A stretch of DNA of 64,000 nucleotides from Lucinisca nassula (GCA_963580285.1 OY757015.1:150782082-150846081); one strand, 5' to 3'; numbered from the stretch's first letter, positions 40,766 to 51,992 are shown. A program made the numbers and translations. The notes: generated by a model from the sequence alone, not told the origin.

Positions 40766-41933
40766 CCTTTTATGAAGTGGAGGGGGTTGGGCATGTCCCC
40801 GGCACATCCCGGGTGTCCCCCAGGTTGGTGTCACTGAATGCAACTTATCATAAGGAACAAAAATATATTTCATTTAGGGGTTTGGATCTGTTAGGTTTCT
40901 GGAATATTGGGCCTGTTGTGAAATGGAGGGGTGGGCATGGCCCAGGCACATCCTAGGGGACCCCCAGGTTTGTGTCACTGAGTGTGTCTTATCATAAGGG
41001 ACAAGAATATATATGCTTTACGGGTGGGGATCTGAATGGTTTCTGAGATAAATGACATTTTATGAAGTGGAGGGGGTGGGGCATGTCCCCGGCACATCCG
41101 GGGGGATCCCCAGGTTGGTGTCACTTAATGCACCTTATCATAAGGAACAAGAATATATATGGTTCAGGGGTGGGGATCTGTAAGGTTTCTGAGATATAAG
41201 GCATTTTATGAAGAATTGGGGGCGGGGAATGGCACCGGCACAACCTACTGGACCCCCAGGTTGACATAAAAGCATATTGCTGAGAGAAGTTTACTAAAGG
41301 AACATTTCTATGAAAGTTTTGTCAAAATATCTGCAAAGGCTTTGTAGTTAATGCCATTTTTCAATTTCCCCATTATAAGTCTATGGAAAATCTAAGTTGC
41401 CATAGCAACCAAACTAAAGAGCCGAATTTCATAAAAAACACAAAACCTGTAAACAAATATGGTGAATATTTTCATAAACTCTCAGCCTCATAGAGCTTAC
41501 GGTTTCTGAGGAGATGATTTTTTAAGTATTTTTTTTCTATTTTTTTCAATTTAGTTTCCGTGGCAACCAATACAAATGAGCTGTAGGCCTAAAATCATAT
41601 GGCAGATAGTAGATTGCCTAAGGACTATTTCTATGAAAGTTTTGTCAAAATATCTGCAGCGGCTTGGCAGTAAATGCCATTTTTCAATTTTCCCCATTAT
41701 AAGTCTATAGAAACTCTAAGTTGCCATAGCAACCAAACTAATGAGCCGAATTTCATAAAATACACAAACTTTCAGTTCCCCAACCCAAGGATGCTACAGA
41801 TGAAATTTGGGCCCAATCGGCTTAGCGGCTTCAGAGGAGATGTCGTTTAAAAGTGTTGACGTCACCAGACGCAGACGACGGACAATTGCCTATCCTATAA
41901 GCTCCCCCGGAGCCTTCGGCTCTGGTGAGCTAA

Positions 41934-42342
41934 TAAAAAAATTCAGTTACTTATAGAAAAGCTGCAACAAATATCTCTGAATATTTTGGATGGAATTAAA
42001 TTTCCCCCTTTTCCCAACGCTTGATAGACCTACCTATTCAGATTCAATAAGAGTTGTCTCTCTTTGTAACTCTCACAAACAAAGACACAGAATAAACAAA
42101 GCCATATGAGGGGTAAGTAGAGGGGTTTCTGGTGAAAAAAGGCCGATTCCTCACTTCTAAACGGCATCTTGCGGTAGCAGATTAGCCCCGACAGATATGG
42201 CAAAAATTTGACCCGTCTTATAACAGAGTATAAGCAAATCCCACTTTAGAAAAACTGAAAAAGGGGTCCCGTCTTATAGCCGAATCGCCTTATAGCCGAA
42301 TATTTATGGTAGACCCTGATCAGATGCTGCATTCTGCAGTTT
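41934..42342. other. No recognisable gene
   Basis: AT-rich sequence, with half a hairpin core at 42308-42340 (GACCCTGATCAGATGCTGCA) cut off by a SINE-A. Confidence 0.4.
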
Positions 42343-42650
42343 TGTTTGTTTGTATTGGAGTTTAATGGCCCAGTCTACACTTTTTTGGTCATTTTTGAGC
42401 CGGTCAGTTTACCTATCCACACTTTTCCTGGGCAGGCTTATACTTAAGTGGTTAACCAGTACAGTACACATTCTTTCGCCAGAAACTTACAACTGCCCTT
42501 CTTGAATCAGCGTAAGGGAGAGATTATGACCATAGAAAAGATTTCATGATCAATCTCCACAAAAGAATGTTGCCGACCCGGGCAGGTATCGAACCTGCAT
42601 CCTCTTGATCACCAGTCACATGCGCATCCCACTGAGCTACCGAGGCCGAC
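42343..42650 (-). mobile_element. SINE-A, full-length copy
   Basis: Plus-strand reading from GTTTGTTTGTATTGGAGTTT (tail) to GAGCTACCGAGGCCG (head). Boxes intact: B box complement GGTATCGAACC. Central domain CTGGGCAGGCTTATACTTAA. Confidence 0.85.
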
Positions 42651-42707
42651 TGCATGCTGCGGTTAAAGCAAAAATTGTAAAATAGCATTTCAATAACATA
42701 AACATGC

Positions 42708-42923
42708 CATAAAAAAATCCTAAAAATTCAGACACCTTGAGGACTTGCTGTAATTCTCCTAAAATTTTAACAAATTTCTTTCACGAACAAGCAAGGAGTC
42801 CAAAAAAGTGCAGACAGAATGGCAACAGTGCAGATCCTGATCAGACTGTTCCTTCAGCAGTCTGATCTGGGTCTGCAGTGTTTGCTTAGGCCCGATTGTC
42901 CCAATACTTAGGATCATTATGGT
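42708..42923 (+). repeat. Family H MITE, copy 4
   Basis: Left end AAAAAAATCCTAAAAATTC, core hairpin at 42827-42890 (GCAGATCCTGATCAGACTG and complement), right end TTAGGATCATTATGGTA. Essentially complete (216 bp). Confidence 0.8.
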
Positions 42924-43349
42924 AGATGTGACTTCTCCACTACATGGTTCTTGAACGGCATTTAAATTTTTTCAATTTTCCTCTGGAAAACAACTTTTTA
43001 GGGATAATTCATATGAGGGAATTTTTTCTTATTTTATCTTGAAAATGTATCTTGTTTGTACTCTTTAGATGAAGTGATTCTAATGAGTAGAAGCCGGCCT
43101 GGGTAGCTCAGTCGGATGCGCGTCTGACGGGTGATCAGGAGGATGCAGGTTCGATACCTGCTGGGGTCGGCAACATTCTTTCGTGGAGATTGATCATGAA
43201 ATCTTTTCTATGGTCATTCACTCCCTTCCGCTGATTCAAGAAGGGCAGTTGTCCGTTTCTGGCAAAAGAATGTGCACTGTACTTGTTAACCGCTTACGTA
43301 TAAGCCTGCCCAGAAAAAGTGTGGATAGGTAAACTGACCGGCTCAAAAA

Positions 43350-44983
43350 CTAGAACTGTCAGAGGATCTGACTATAGCCCCGCTATAGCCCTGTCAGAGG
43401 AGAAAGACTCATGAATTAAAGGTAAAGACTTGTGAGAGGGTTAAATCCCTAACAAGGTACCTACGCCTTATAGACTTTTCGCGTTATTAGATCTGAAAAA
43501 CAGTCTAAGTTAAAAAATAAGTTTTGGATAATGAAAAAAGCACATGCACATCTTCAGACCTATATGAAAACACCTGTTAAGTTTCAAAAGGATTGACCTA
43601 GAACTGTAAGAGGAGTTGCGATCACAAGGTAGCTACTCCCTATACATTTTAACATTAGTAGATCTCAAAAATTGTCTAAGTTAAAAAAGGTGAAATAAGT
43701 GAAAAGAATTATTTATGGATAATGAAAAAAGAATATGCACATCTTCAGACCTATATAAAAACACCTGTAAAGTTTCAAAAGGACTGACCTAGAACTGTAA
43801 GAGGAGTTGTGGTCACAAGGTAGCTACTACCTATACATTTTAACATTAGTAGATCTAAAAAATTGTCTAAGTTAAAAAAGGTGAAATAAGTGAAAAATTA
43901 TTTAAGGATAATGAAAAAAGAATATGCACATCTTCAGACCTATATGAAAACACCTGTAAAGTTTCAAAAGGATTGACCTAGAACTGTAAGAGGAGTTGTG
44001 GTAACAAGGTAGCTACACCCTATACATTTTAACATTAGTAGATCTCAAAAATTGTCTAAGTTAAAAAAGGTGAAATAAGTGAAAAAAAATTGTTTAAGGA
44101 TAATGAAAAAAGAATATGCACATCTTCAGACCTATATGAAAACACCTGTAAAGTTTCAAAAGGATTGACCTAGAACTGTAAGAGGAGTTGCGGTAACAAG
44201 GTAGCTACTCCCTATACATTTTAACATTAGTAGATCTCAAAAATTGTCTAAGTTAAAAAAGGTGAAATAAGTGAAAAAAATTATTTAAGGATAATGAAAA
44301 AAAAATATGCACATCTTCAGACCTATATGAAAACACCTGTAAAGTTTCAAAAGGATTGACCTAGAACTGTAAGAGGAGTTGCGGTAACAAGGTAGCTACT
44401 CCCTATACATTTTAACATTAGTAGATCTCAAAAATTGTCTAAGTTAAAAAAGGTGAAATAAGTGAAAAAAATTATTTAAGGATAATGAAAAAAGAATATG
44501 CACATCTTAAGACTTATATGAAAACACCTGTAAAGTTTCAAAAGGATTGACCTAGAATTGTAAGAGGAGTTGCGGTAACAAGGTAGCTACTCCCTATACA
44601 TTTTAACATTAGTAGATCTCAAAAATTGTCTAAGTTAAAAAAGGTGAAATAAGTGAAAAAAATTATTTAAGGATAATGAAAAAAAAATATGCACATCTTC
44701 AGACCTATATGAAAACACCTGTAAAGTTTCAAAAGGATTGACCTAGAACTGTAAGAGGAGTTGCGGTAACAAGGTAGCTACTCCCTATACATTTTAACAT
44801 TAGTAGATCTCAAAAATTGTCTAAGTTAAAAAAGGTGAAATAAGTGAAAAGAATTATTTAAGGATAATGAAAAAAGAATATGCACATCTTCAGACCTATA
44901 TGAAAACACCTGTAAAGTTTCAAAAGGATTGACCTAGAACTGTAAGAGGAGTTGCGGTAACAAGGTACCCACTATCAAATATT

Positions 44984-45016
<33 letters not shown>

Positions 45017-45087
45017 AAGACAGACAGACGGAATTCCGGACAAGCCAAATCCAATATAGCCCCCACTTTTTCAAAGCGGGGCTATAA
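43350..45087 (+). mobile_element. A-type end-conserved element A2 with 191 bp array
   Basis: Ends CTAGAACTGTCAGAGGATCT and AAAGCGGGGCTATAA match A1. It is inserted between A and T with no duplication. The interior is unrelated to that of A1: nearly identical 191 bp units (GAACTGTAAGAGGAGTTG at 43601, 43792, 43981, 44173, 44364, 44555, 44746 and 44937), followed by (CAGA)n and GGAATTCCGGACAAGCC. Units differ by only a few bases, so the array was recently homogenised. No coding capacity. Confidence 0.8.
44984..45029. repeat. (CAGA)n microsatellite
   Basis: About eleven CAGA repeats, one AAAGACAGA interruption, at the 3' side of the A2 array. A similar CAGACAGACACACAG stretch lies in A1 at about 31830-31860. 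Confidence 0.85.
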
Positions 45088-45264
45088 TTACCTAAATAGT
45101 GTTGACTAGGCCGTTAAACTCCAATACAAATATACAAACTAATGAGTATAAAATGTATCTTGTATGTACTCATTTGATGAAGCGATTCTAATGAGTAGAC
45201 AAAACATACCTTTATTTAATAAGGGTGAAAAAGATATATCCCTAAGTTATCCGATTAACAGTAA

Positions 45265-45476
45265 TAACCCTAAGTATAGAAACAGTTAGCCTAAGCAAAC
45301 AGTGCAGACCCAGATCATACTGTTCCTGAAGGAGTAGTCTGATCACGGTCTAAACTGTTTGCCATTTCCTCTGCACCTTTTGGACTGCTTACTGGGTCAT
45401 GAAACAAAGTTGTTAAAATTTTAGGAGAATTACAGGAAGCCCACAAGGTGTCCGAATTTTTAGGATTTTTACTGTA
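45265..45476 (-). repeat. Family H MITE, copy 5
   Basis: TAACCCTAAGTATAGAAAC at left, core at 45296-45360, and right end TTTTTAGGATTTTTACTGTA. Complete (212 bp). Confidence 0.8.
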
Positions 45477-45679
45477 TGCAGGCTCGCCGACTCGCAAATG
45501 TGCGTGTATAATATCTTTGGCGATTGAACACCACAGCAAGCTTGCCTGATCTGGAAATTTTGAAGAATTAAAATTTTTGTCAAAAATCACTAAATAAACA
45601 CAGACAAGAGGGCCATGATGACCCTGGATCACTCACCTGATCCATATTGTACAAATGAAATGGTAGGTAATCTATGGCG

Positions 45680-45958
45680 ATCAGGGCTTGAAGAAATAGA
45701 TGGACTGCATGATGCTTCCATGCAGAGCTGAAAACGACCACACATGAGTACTGGTAAACCGCTTAGAGAATCTAAGCCTGCCCAGAGTCTGACTATCCAT
45801 GCTCATAAACCCTATTGGTTTCATTGGGCCACAGGGCTTGAGATGTCATTTCATCTCAATGTCGGGTAAAAGTCCCACAAAATTGGAAGCAATGTCTCCA
45901 AAATGACCTATACAGTGTTGACGGGGATGTTAAACCTCAAATCAAACAAACAAAACAA
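45680..45958 (+). mobile_element. SINE-B with perfect target duplication
   Basis: AATCTATGGCG at 45669-45679 and 45959-45969 (11 bp). Head, central domain (TACTGGTAAACCGCTTAGAG) and CAAAC tail present. The segment after the central domain is slightly shortened. Confidence 0.9.
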
Positions 45959-46360
45959 AATCTATGGCGGATTAGAGGGGTTGAGCAAGTGCGGCTGACG
46001 GTGACCATTTAAAAAATAGTTCTGTGAAATTATTCCAAAATCAGCCTGGCTGTTTAGGAGTAGAAGTCATTTTTAGCTTTGTATATCTTTGTATAATTTT
46101 TCTGGTGGCCATTATGTTCAATGGAGCAAATATTTTGAGCAATTTTGGTACAGGGTCACCCATGGAACATTCCCATAAAATTCCTTCCAAGTCTTTTAAA
46201 AAAGAATCTGTTTTAAGTCCTTGCGACCATCTTGTTCAGCAAAGTAGAACAATTTGAACAATTTTGACAGATGGTCACCCAGAAATCATTTATCAGAGCA
46301 GAACAGTTTAAGCAATTATGGTAGAGGGTCACCCAAGGAACATGCCTAAGAAATTATTTC

Positions 46361-47140
46361 AAAATCCATCATCTGGCTATGGAGGAGAAGTCATTAAAAG
46401 AATTTTTCTATTTTTAGCCCTGGCGGCCATCTTGTTCATCCATTTGATTTGACTAATTTTGGTAAATGGTCACAATACGGAACATTCCTGTGAAATTATT
46501 TCAGAATGCATCTACTGGTTTAGGAGGAGAAATTGTTTTTCTACTTTTAGCTCTGGCGGCCATGTTCATACAAGCAAAACAGTTTGAGCAATTTTGGTAG
46601 AGGATCAACCAAGGAACATTCCTGTAAAATTATTTCGAAATCCATTCAATGGTTTAGCAGGAGAAGTCATTTAAAGGTTTTTCTATTTTTTAGCTCTGGC
46701 AGCCATCTCGTTCATCAGAGCTAAACAGTTTGAGGGATTTTGGTAGAGCCAAAATCCATCATCTGGCTATGGAGGAGAAGTCATTAAAAGAATTTTTCTA
46801 TTTTTAGCCCTGGCGGCCATCTTGTTCATCCATTTGATTTGACTAATTTTGGTAAATGGTCACAATACGGAACATTCCTGTGAAATTATTTCAGAATGCA
46901 TCTACTGGTTTAGGAGGAGAAATCGTTTTTCTACTTTTAGCTCTGGCGGCCATGTTCATACAAGCAAAACAGTTTGAGCAATTTTGGTAGAGGATCAACC
47001 AAGGAACATTCCTGTAAAATTATTTCGAAATCCATTCAATGGTTTAGCAGGAAAAGTCATTTAAAGGTTTTTCTATTTTTTAGCTCTGGCAGCCATCTCG
47101 TTCATCAGAGCTGAACAGTTTGAGGGATTTTGGTAGAGGG
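46361..47140 (+). repeat. 390 bp near-exact tandem duplication
   Basis: 46361-46750 and 46751-47140 differ at only about three positions, while neighbouring C-type units differ widely. This is therefore a recent duplication of about two and a half units by unequal exchange or slippage. Confidence 0.85.
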
Positions 47141-47849
47141 TCATCCAAGCAACATTCCTCTGAAATATTTTCAAAATCCATACACTGGTTAAGGAGTAGA
47201 TGTCATTTAAATCTTTTTTTTTTATTATTTTTAGCTCTGGTGGCCACCTTGTTTATCTGAGTGGAATGGTTTGAGCAATATTGGTAGAGGGTTATCCAAA
47301 GACCATTCCTGTGAAATTATTTTCAAATCCATCCATTGGTTAAGGAAGAAAAGTTGTTTAAAGGTTTTTTTTCTATTTTTAGCTCTGGTGGCCATCTTGT
47401 TCATTATGAGCTGAACAGTTTGAGAAATTTTGGTAGAAGGTCACCAAAGGAACATTCCTGTGAAATTATTTCGAAATCCATCCATTGGTTGCGGAGGAAA
47501 AGTTGTTTAAAGGTTTTTCTATTTTTACCTCTGGTGGCCAACTTGTTCACCTGAGCAGAATGGTATGAGCAATTTTGGTAGAGGGTCACCCAATGAGCAT
47601 TCCTGTGAAATACTTTCAAAATCCATTCACTGGCTAAGGAGGAGAAGTCGTTTAAAGGTTTTTCTATTTTAAGCTCTGGTCGCCATCTTGTTCTCCCAAG
47701 CAGAACCGTTTGAGCAATTTTGGTAGAGGGTTCATGTGAAATTATTTCAAAATCTGTCCAGCAGTCTTGGAGAAGAAGGCCTTTAAAGCAAATGTTGAGG
47801 ACGGACACACACACAGACAGACTATCACAAAAGCTCACCTTCAGCAAAA

Positions 47850-48664
47850 AAAGTCTCCATTTTGTGTATCTTGTGAATGAATGCCAGTCTTTCTGTTGAC
47901 TAGTTTTATTATGGATATTCTGACTGGTCAACAATGGATAGGTCAGCCAATCAAAAGGCATCTAAATTAACCTTGAAATAATATGCCCAATTCCACATGT
48001 CAAGTTTTCCCTTGATCGTATGTAAAACCCCTGTCACAGCAGGGCCACATTCTCAAGGTTATCCCACAGCGCCCAAGAAAAATGCAGAATTCCAAGGTGC
48101 GCGCAGTATGATGGCAATCATCGCCACAGCAATGCATTAGTATTACCAGTGGACGCATTGGGGTCACATAGAACATGGAGTGATGGCGCTCACTTTGAGC
48201 ATGCACGAAACAAATGCCGTCACTTGGCATGTTGATAAGAGCTCAGTGAGGTCGCTGTATGGTTGCAACAGCAGTGCAGTAAGGTCTTCTGCAACACGAC
48301 AGGAGCCACATGGGCGTGCACAGAGGTCTCCTACAATGACACAGGAGCTCCGCTGGTACGAAAAGTGGCCAAGGTGGACTGTGAACGTAGAGTTTGATGG
48401 AATGCTGTCCCAAAAAGCCTGCTTCTAAGGTGACTCATCCATGGGGTTGATACGATAATTACCGTGGACTTGCTTCTGCTTGCAGTGATGGCAGTGGACT
48501 TGCTTCTAATTGCAATGAGCAATTTTCTTTCTATGGCTTCAACCTTCTGTCTGTTTTCAACTGTTCAAGAACAAACATACAACTGATAAAGATGTCGTAT
48601 GTCTACACTTTGCTATATTGTGCGAACGAACGTTTTCAAAATGATGTCAGTATTGTGTGAGGGC
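47850..48664. other. Unidentified, possibly unique
   Basis: More balanced base composition than most of the window and no repeat landmark found elsewhere in it. A plus-strand frame (48180-48428, 82 codons) has no domain I recognise. No confident gene call. Confidence 0.35.
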
Positions 48665-48835
48665 CGTAACAGCGCAGTGCAAGCAGTGTGAGATCGGTAA
48701 AAGCACAGTGCAAGCAGTGTGAGATCTGTAAAAGTGCAGTGCAAGCAGTGTGAGATCTGTAAAAGCGCAGTGCATGCAGTGTGAGTGCCGCGTAAGTGCA
48801 GTGCATGCAGTGGAAGCGCTGTGAAAGTGCATACA
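48665..48835. repeat. 31 bp minisatellite
   Basis: GCGCAGTGCAAGCAGTGTG and AGATCTGTAAAA repeat about four times, then degrade to GTGCAGTGCATGCAGTGG. Frames on the minus strand through it are repeat artefacts. Confidence 0.8.
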
Positions 48836-49067
48836 ATCTCCATCAAGAACTCCGTAGGAATGCAATAGAACGCCATGTGAGCTGCGTAGCAATGTATTTG
48901 CTCACTATATGGACGCAGTGATGGGTCCATATTCATGAAAAATATTAGGTATTTCTTGCGATCTCACGGCACTCTGGAAAATTAAACACCGCCATGCCAA
49001 CGGAGTAGAAACGCGGCATAGTGTACCAGGGCCTTAACTGATGATGTTTCAATCAAGCATGTGCATG
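48836..49067. other. No recognisable feature
   Basis: Short spacer between a minisatellite and a SINE. Nothing supported. Confidence 0.4.
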
Positions 49068-50117
49068 TTTTGTTTGTTTGATTTGAGTATTAATGTCCCC
49101 GTCAACACTGTAAAGGTCATTATGTCCCCCCACCCGAAAGGGAGGGGGACATATTGGTTTTGGTGCGGATCCTGTCGGCGTCGGCGTTGCCTCTTGTCTG
49201 CACTCTATCTCCTGAATGGATGGATGGATTTTGATTAAACTTACACAGATACACCATTGGGAGGGGAAAAAGTACTGATTAGATTTTGGTGACCTTGACC
49301 TAATTTTCAAGGTCACAGGGCTGAAACCATTGTCAAATTTTAGACCAAAAAAGCTTGTCTGCACTCTAACTCCTGAACCAATGGAAGGATTTGGTTCATA
49401 CTTGATACATTATATCAGTGGGATGGTCTCAAGAACTGATTAGCTTTTGGTGACCTTGACCTAATTTTCAAGGTCACAACGGGAGTTAGACTTTTAAAAA
49501 TTGGCTTGTCTGCACTCTTTCTCCTGAACCAGTGGATGAATTTTGATCAAACTTGGTACATTATATCAGTGGGCTGGTCTTAAGAACTGATTAGATGTTG
49601 GTGACCTTGACCTAATTTTCAAGGTCACCACGGGACTAAGACTGTTGGAAATTGCCTTGTCTGCACTCTATCTCCTGAACCAGTGGATGGATTTGGTTCA
49701 AACTCGGTACATTATATCAGTGGGCTGATCTTAAGAACTGATTAGATTTTGGTGACCTTGACCTAATTTTCAATGTCACAGGGCTGAAAAAGTAAAAGTA
49801 AAGGGTAAAAGCAGAATTTGAAATAATGAGTGTGGTGGGGGGACATCTGTTTTCTTAGAAAACAATTCTAGTTTTAGATTGCTTTCAATTTTGTGGGATT
49901 TTTACCCGACATTGAGATGAAATGACATCTCAAGCCCTGTTGCCCAATGAAACCAATAGGGTTTATCAGCATGGACGGTCCGCCTCGCACCGCGGTTCCT
50001 TGACAGGCTTAGATCCTCTATGCAGTTTACCAGTACTAGTGTGCGGGCCGGATTCAGCTCTGTGTGGAAGCATCATGCAGCCCATATATTTCTTCAAGCC
50101 CCTATGGGCGGGGGCCA
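49068..50117 (-). mobile_element. SINE-B split by a 750 bp element
   Basis: The tail side is at 49068-49120 (GTCCCCGTCAACACTGTAAA); the remainder, from 49869 (ATTGCTTTCAATTTTGTGG) to the head near 50117 (CCCCTATGGGCGGGGGCC). About eight bases of SINE sequence are missing at the junction. Confidence 0.85.
49121..49868 (+). mobile_element. GTCCCCC-ended element with ~165 bp array
   Basis: Left end is a hairpin, TATGTCCCCC facing GGGGGACATA (49121-49130, 49144-49153). The right end has GGTGGGGGGACATCTG, TCTTAGAAAACAATTC and TAGTTTTAG. The interior holds four units of about 165 bp (CTTGTCTGCACTCTATCTCC, GAACCAGTGGATGGATTT, GACCTTGACCTAATTTTCAA). The layout (conserved ends, tandem interior, no protein) parallels types A to C. 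Confidence 0.7.
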
Positions 50118-50395
50118 TGTACCGGATGAGTTTACAAAAGTAGAAATGTGAAGCCCTGTTCATGGTCAATATTGTGTGTGCTCTTCATCTCCTTGGAAAC
50201 ATGGTATAGATCTGCAAAAGTTGTCATCCTAAAACAGAGATCCTGTGCCATACTTTAGCCAGTGCAGCCTGCAAGTCCTTCAGACTTCTCTATTGAACAG
50301 GTCTGCACAAACTAAGTCGGGTGTGAAAATTTGTGTAACCATTATTTAGACAATAGAAATAATGCGTTGATTATAATTACTAAGTATGTAACATA

Positions 50396-51908
50396 CAAGA
50401 GGCCCATGGGCCACTATGCTCACAGAGCTCGATCAGGTGGACAATGTCCAATGGTAGCCATGTATTTTAACAAAATGTCATTTTAATCTACCAATTATAA
50501 AGTCTCCAAAACAAACCCCCATACTCAAATGAGCACCTGTGTGGACTCCATATCTGAAATATTAGGCCTTTTATGAAAAAGAGAGGGTGCGGCATGGACC
50601 CAATGGAGCCCTGATTGATATCACTATAATATAAATGCGTCTTATCATCAGGAACAAGAATATATATGGTTTAGTGGTGGGGATTTGTATGGTTCCTGAG
50701 ATATAAGGCCTTTTAAGCAGTGGAGGGGTTGGAGCATGCCCTGTTGATCCCAGAAAGCCCAAGATTGTTGTCCCTAAATGTGTCTTATCATAAGGACCAA
50801 GAATATATATTGTTAAGAGGTGGGAATCTGAACGGTTTCTGAGATATGAGGCCCTTTTATGAAGTGGAGAGGAGAGGAATGGCACATTCAGACCCCGAAA
50901 GTTGGTGTGACTGACTGTGTCTAATAATAAGGAACAAGAATATATATGATTATGGGGTGGGGAGTTGAATGGTTTTTGAGATACATGGCCTTTTATGAAT
51001 TGGAGGAGCGGGGCATGGCTCCAGCACATTGCCCCAGCATAAGAAACCCCATTGGTGTGACTGAATGAGTCTTTCCATAACGAACAAGAATATATATGGT
51101 TTAGGGGTGGGAATCTGAACAATTTCTGAGATATACTGTTTTTAATGTTTGTTTGTTTGTTTGATTTGAGGTTTAACATCCCCATCAACACTGTAAAGGT
51201 CATTTTGGAGATGCTGCTTCCAATTTTGTGGGACTTTTACCTGACATTGAGATGAAATGACATCTTAGAAACCAGCTGTTTGTTTGTTTGATTTCAGGTT
51301 TAACATCCCCATCAACACTGTATAGGTCATTTTGGAGATGTCGCTTCCAATTTTGTGGGACTTTTACCCAACATTGAGATGAAATGACATCTCAAGCCCA
51401 GCCGCCTAATGAAACCAAAAGGGTTTATAAGCATGGATGGTCCGACTCGCACGGCTTTGCCTGGGCAGGCTTAGATCCTCTAAGCGGTTTACCAGTACAC
51501 GTGTGCGGGTTGAATTCAGCTCTGCGTGAAAGCATCATGCAGCCCATATATTTATTCAAGCCCCGATGGGAGGGGGACGACTGTTTTTAATGAAGTAAAG
51601 GGGTGGGGTATGGCCAGGGGCATCCCGGAGCCCCCAAGCTGGTGTCACTGAATGGGTCTTTTCATAAGGAACAAGAATATATATGGTTTAGGGGTGGGGA
51701 TATGTAAGGTTTCGGAGATATTGGGCCTTTTATGATGTTGATGGGGATGGGGCATGGCCCCAGCGCATCCTAAGAGGGCCCCCAGGTTGGTGTCACTGAA
51801 TGCATCTTATCATAAGGAACAAGAATAAATTTGGTTTAGGGGTAGAAGACGACATCAAACAGTTGCCTATCCTATAAGCTCCCCCAGAGCTCAGCTCTGG
51901 TGAGCTAA
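50396..51908 (+). mobile_element. B-type end-conserved element B2
   Basis: Left end CAAGAGGCCCATGGGCCAC, right end CCCCCAGAGCTCAGCTCTGG and TGAGCTAA. It has six or so ~155 bp units (AACAAGAATATATATGGTTT, GAGATATAAGGCCTTTTA). It supplies the empty sites for A1 (CTCAAATGAGCACC near 50525) and, by family comparison, for the LTR element. It carries a SINE-B dimer at 51148-51579. Confidence 0.75.
51148..51579 (-). mobile_element. SINE-B dimer within one target duplication
   Basis: A 13 bp duplication ACTGTTTTTAATG flanks the whole segment (51135-51147, 51580-51592). In the SINE sense (minus strand) a full-length copy (51577 down to 51277) is followed by a second copy of only the 3' part (51265 down to 51148), each with its own CAAA tail. 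No second duplication is seen between them. Confidence 0.85.
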
Positions 51909-51992
51909 AAATTGGATATAAATGTGATGCATTTTTAATTGCACTCAGTACAGTCATGTGTCAGTCAAACCAGTACAGCAAGTTTAATAAAG

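Larger units (their letters stand above)
30499..41933 (+). mobile_element. B-type end-conserved element B1, with three nested insertions
   Basis: Left end CAAGAGGCCCATGGGCCAC followed by TATGCTCACCAGAGCTC; right end AAGCTCCCCCGGAGCC with GGCTCTGGTGAGCTAA. Its own interior is an array of ~155 bp units (GGTGTCACTGAATGTGTCTT, AAGGAACAAGAATATATATG, TTTATGAAGTGGAGGGGG) seen at 32557-33549, 40386-41270 and again in B2. Inserted into it are A1 (30975-32556), the LTR retrotransposon (33550-40380) and SINE-B (40474-40765). Removing them leaves roughly 2.7 kb. No B-type protein is visible. Confidence 0.7.
43095..45139 (+). mobile_element. SINE-A split by element A2
   Basis: Head GGCCTGGGTAGCTCAGTCGG with B box GGTTCGATACC; the body runs to GGCTCAAAAA at 43349. 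It resumes at 45088 with TTACCTAAATAGTGTTGAC and the tail GTTAAACTCCAATACAAAT. Other SINE-A copies read CTCAAAAATGACCTAAATAG here, giving the exact empty site for A2. Confidence 0.9.
45605..47845 (+). mobile_element. C-type end-conserved element C4, 3' end lost
   Basis: Left end CAAGAGGGCCATGATGACCC and CACTCACCTGATCC. A SINE-B (45680-45958) sits near the start. The interior (46000-47790) has about eleven ~150 bp units (TTTTTAGCTCTGGCGGCCAT, ATTTTGGTAGAGGGTCACCC, GTGAAATTATTTCAAAATCC). It ends ATCACAAAAGCTCACCTTCA without the closing AGGTGAGCTAA. A minus-strand frame at 47404-47961 is a repeat artefact. Confidence 0.7.

Noticed and set aside
41930..41940. Canonical Helitron termini for B and C types
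   Set aside because: The right end GCTAA after a hairpin fits, but the left end is CAAGAG rather than TC and the right flank is not always T; only the A-type insertions have proven A/T empty sites.
47404..47961. 185-codon minus-strand frame as a gene
   Set aside because: It crosses C-type tandem units and their boundary; codons follow the repeat and no domain is visible.
50571..51203. 210-codon minus-strand frame as a gene
   Set aside because: It runs through B-type ~155 bp units and into a SINE-B; the repeated PHNHIYSC-like peptides are repeat translations.
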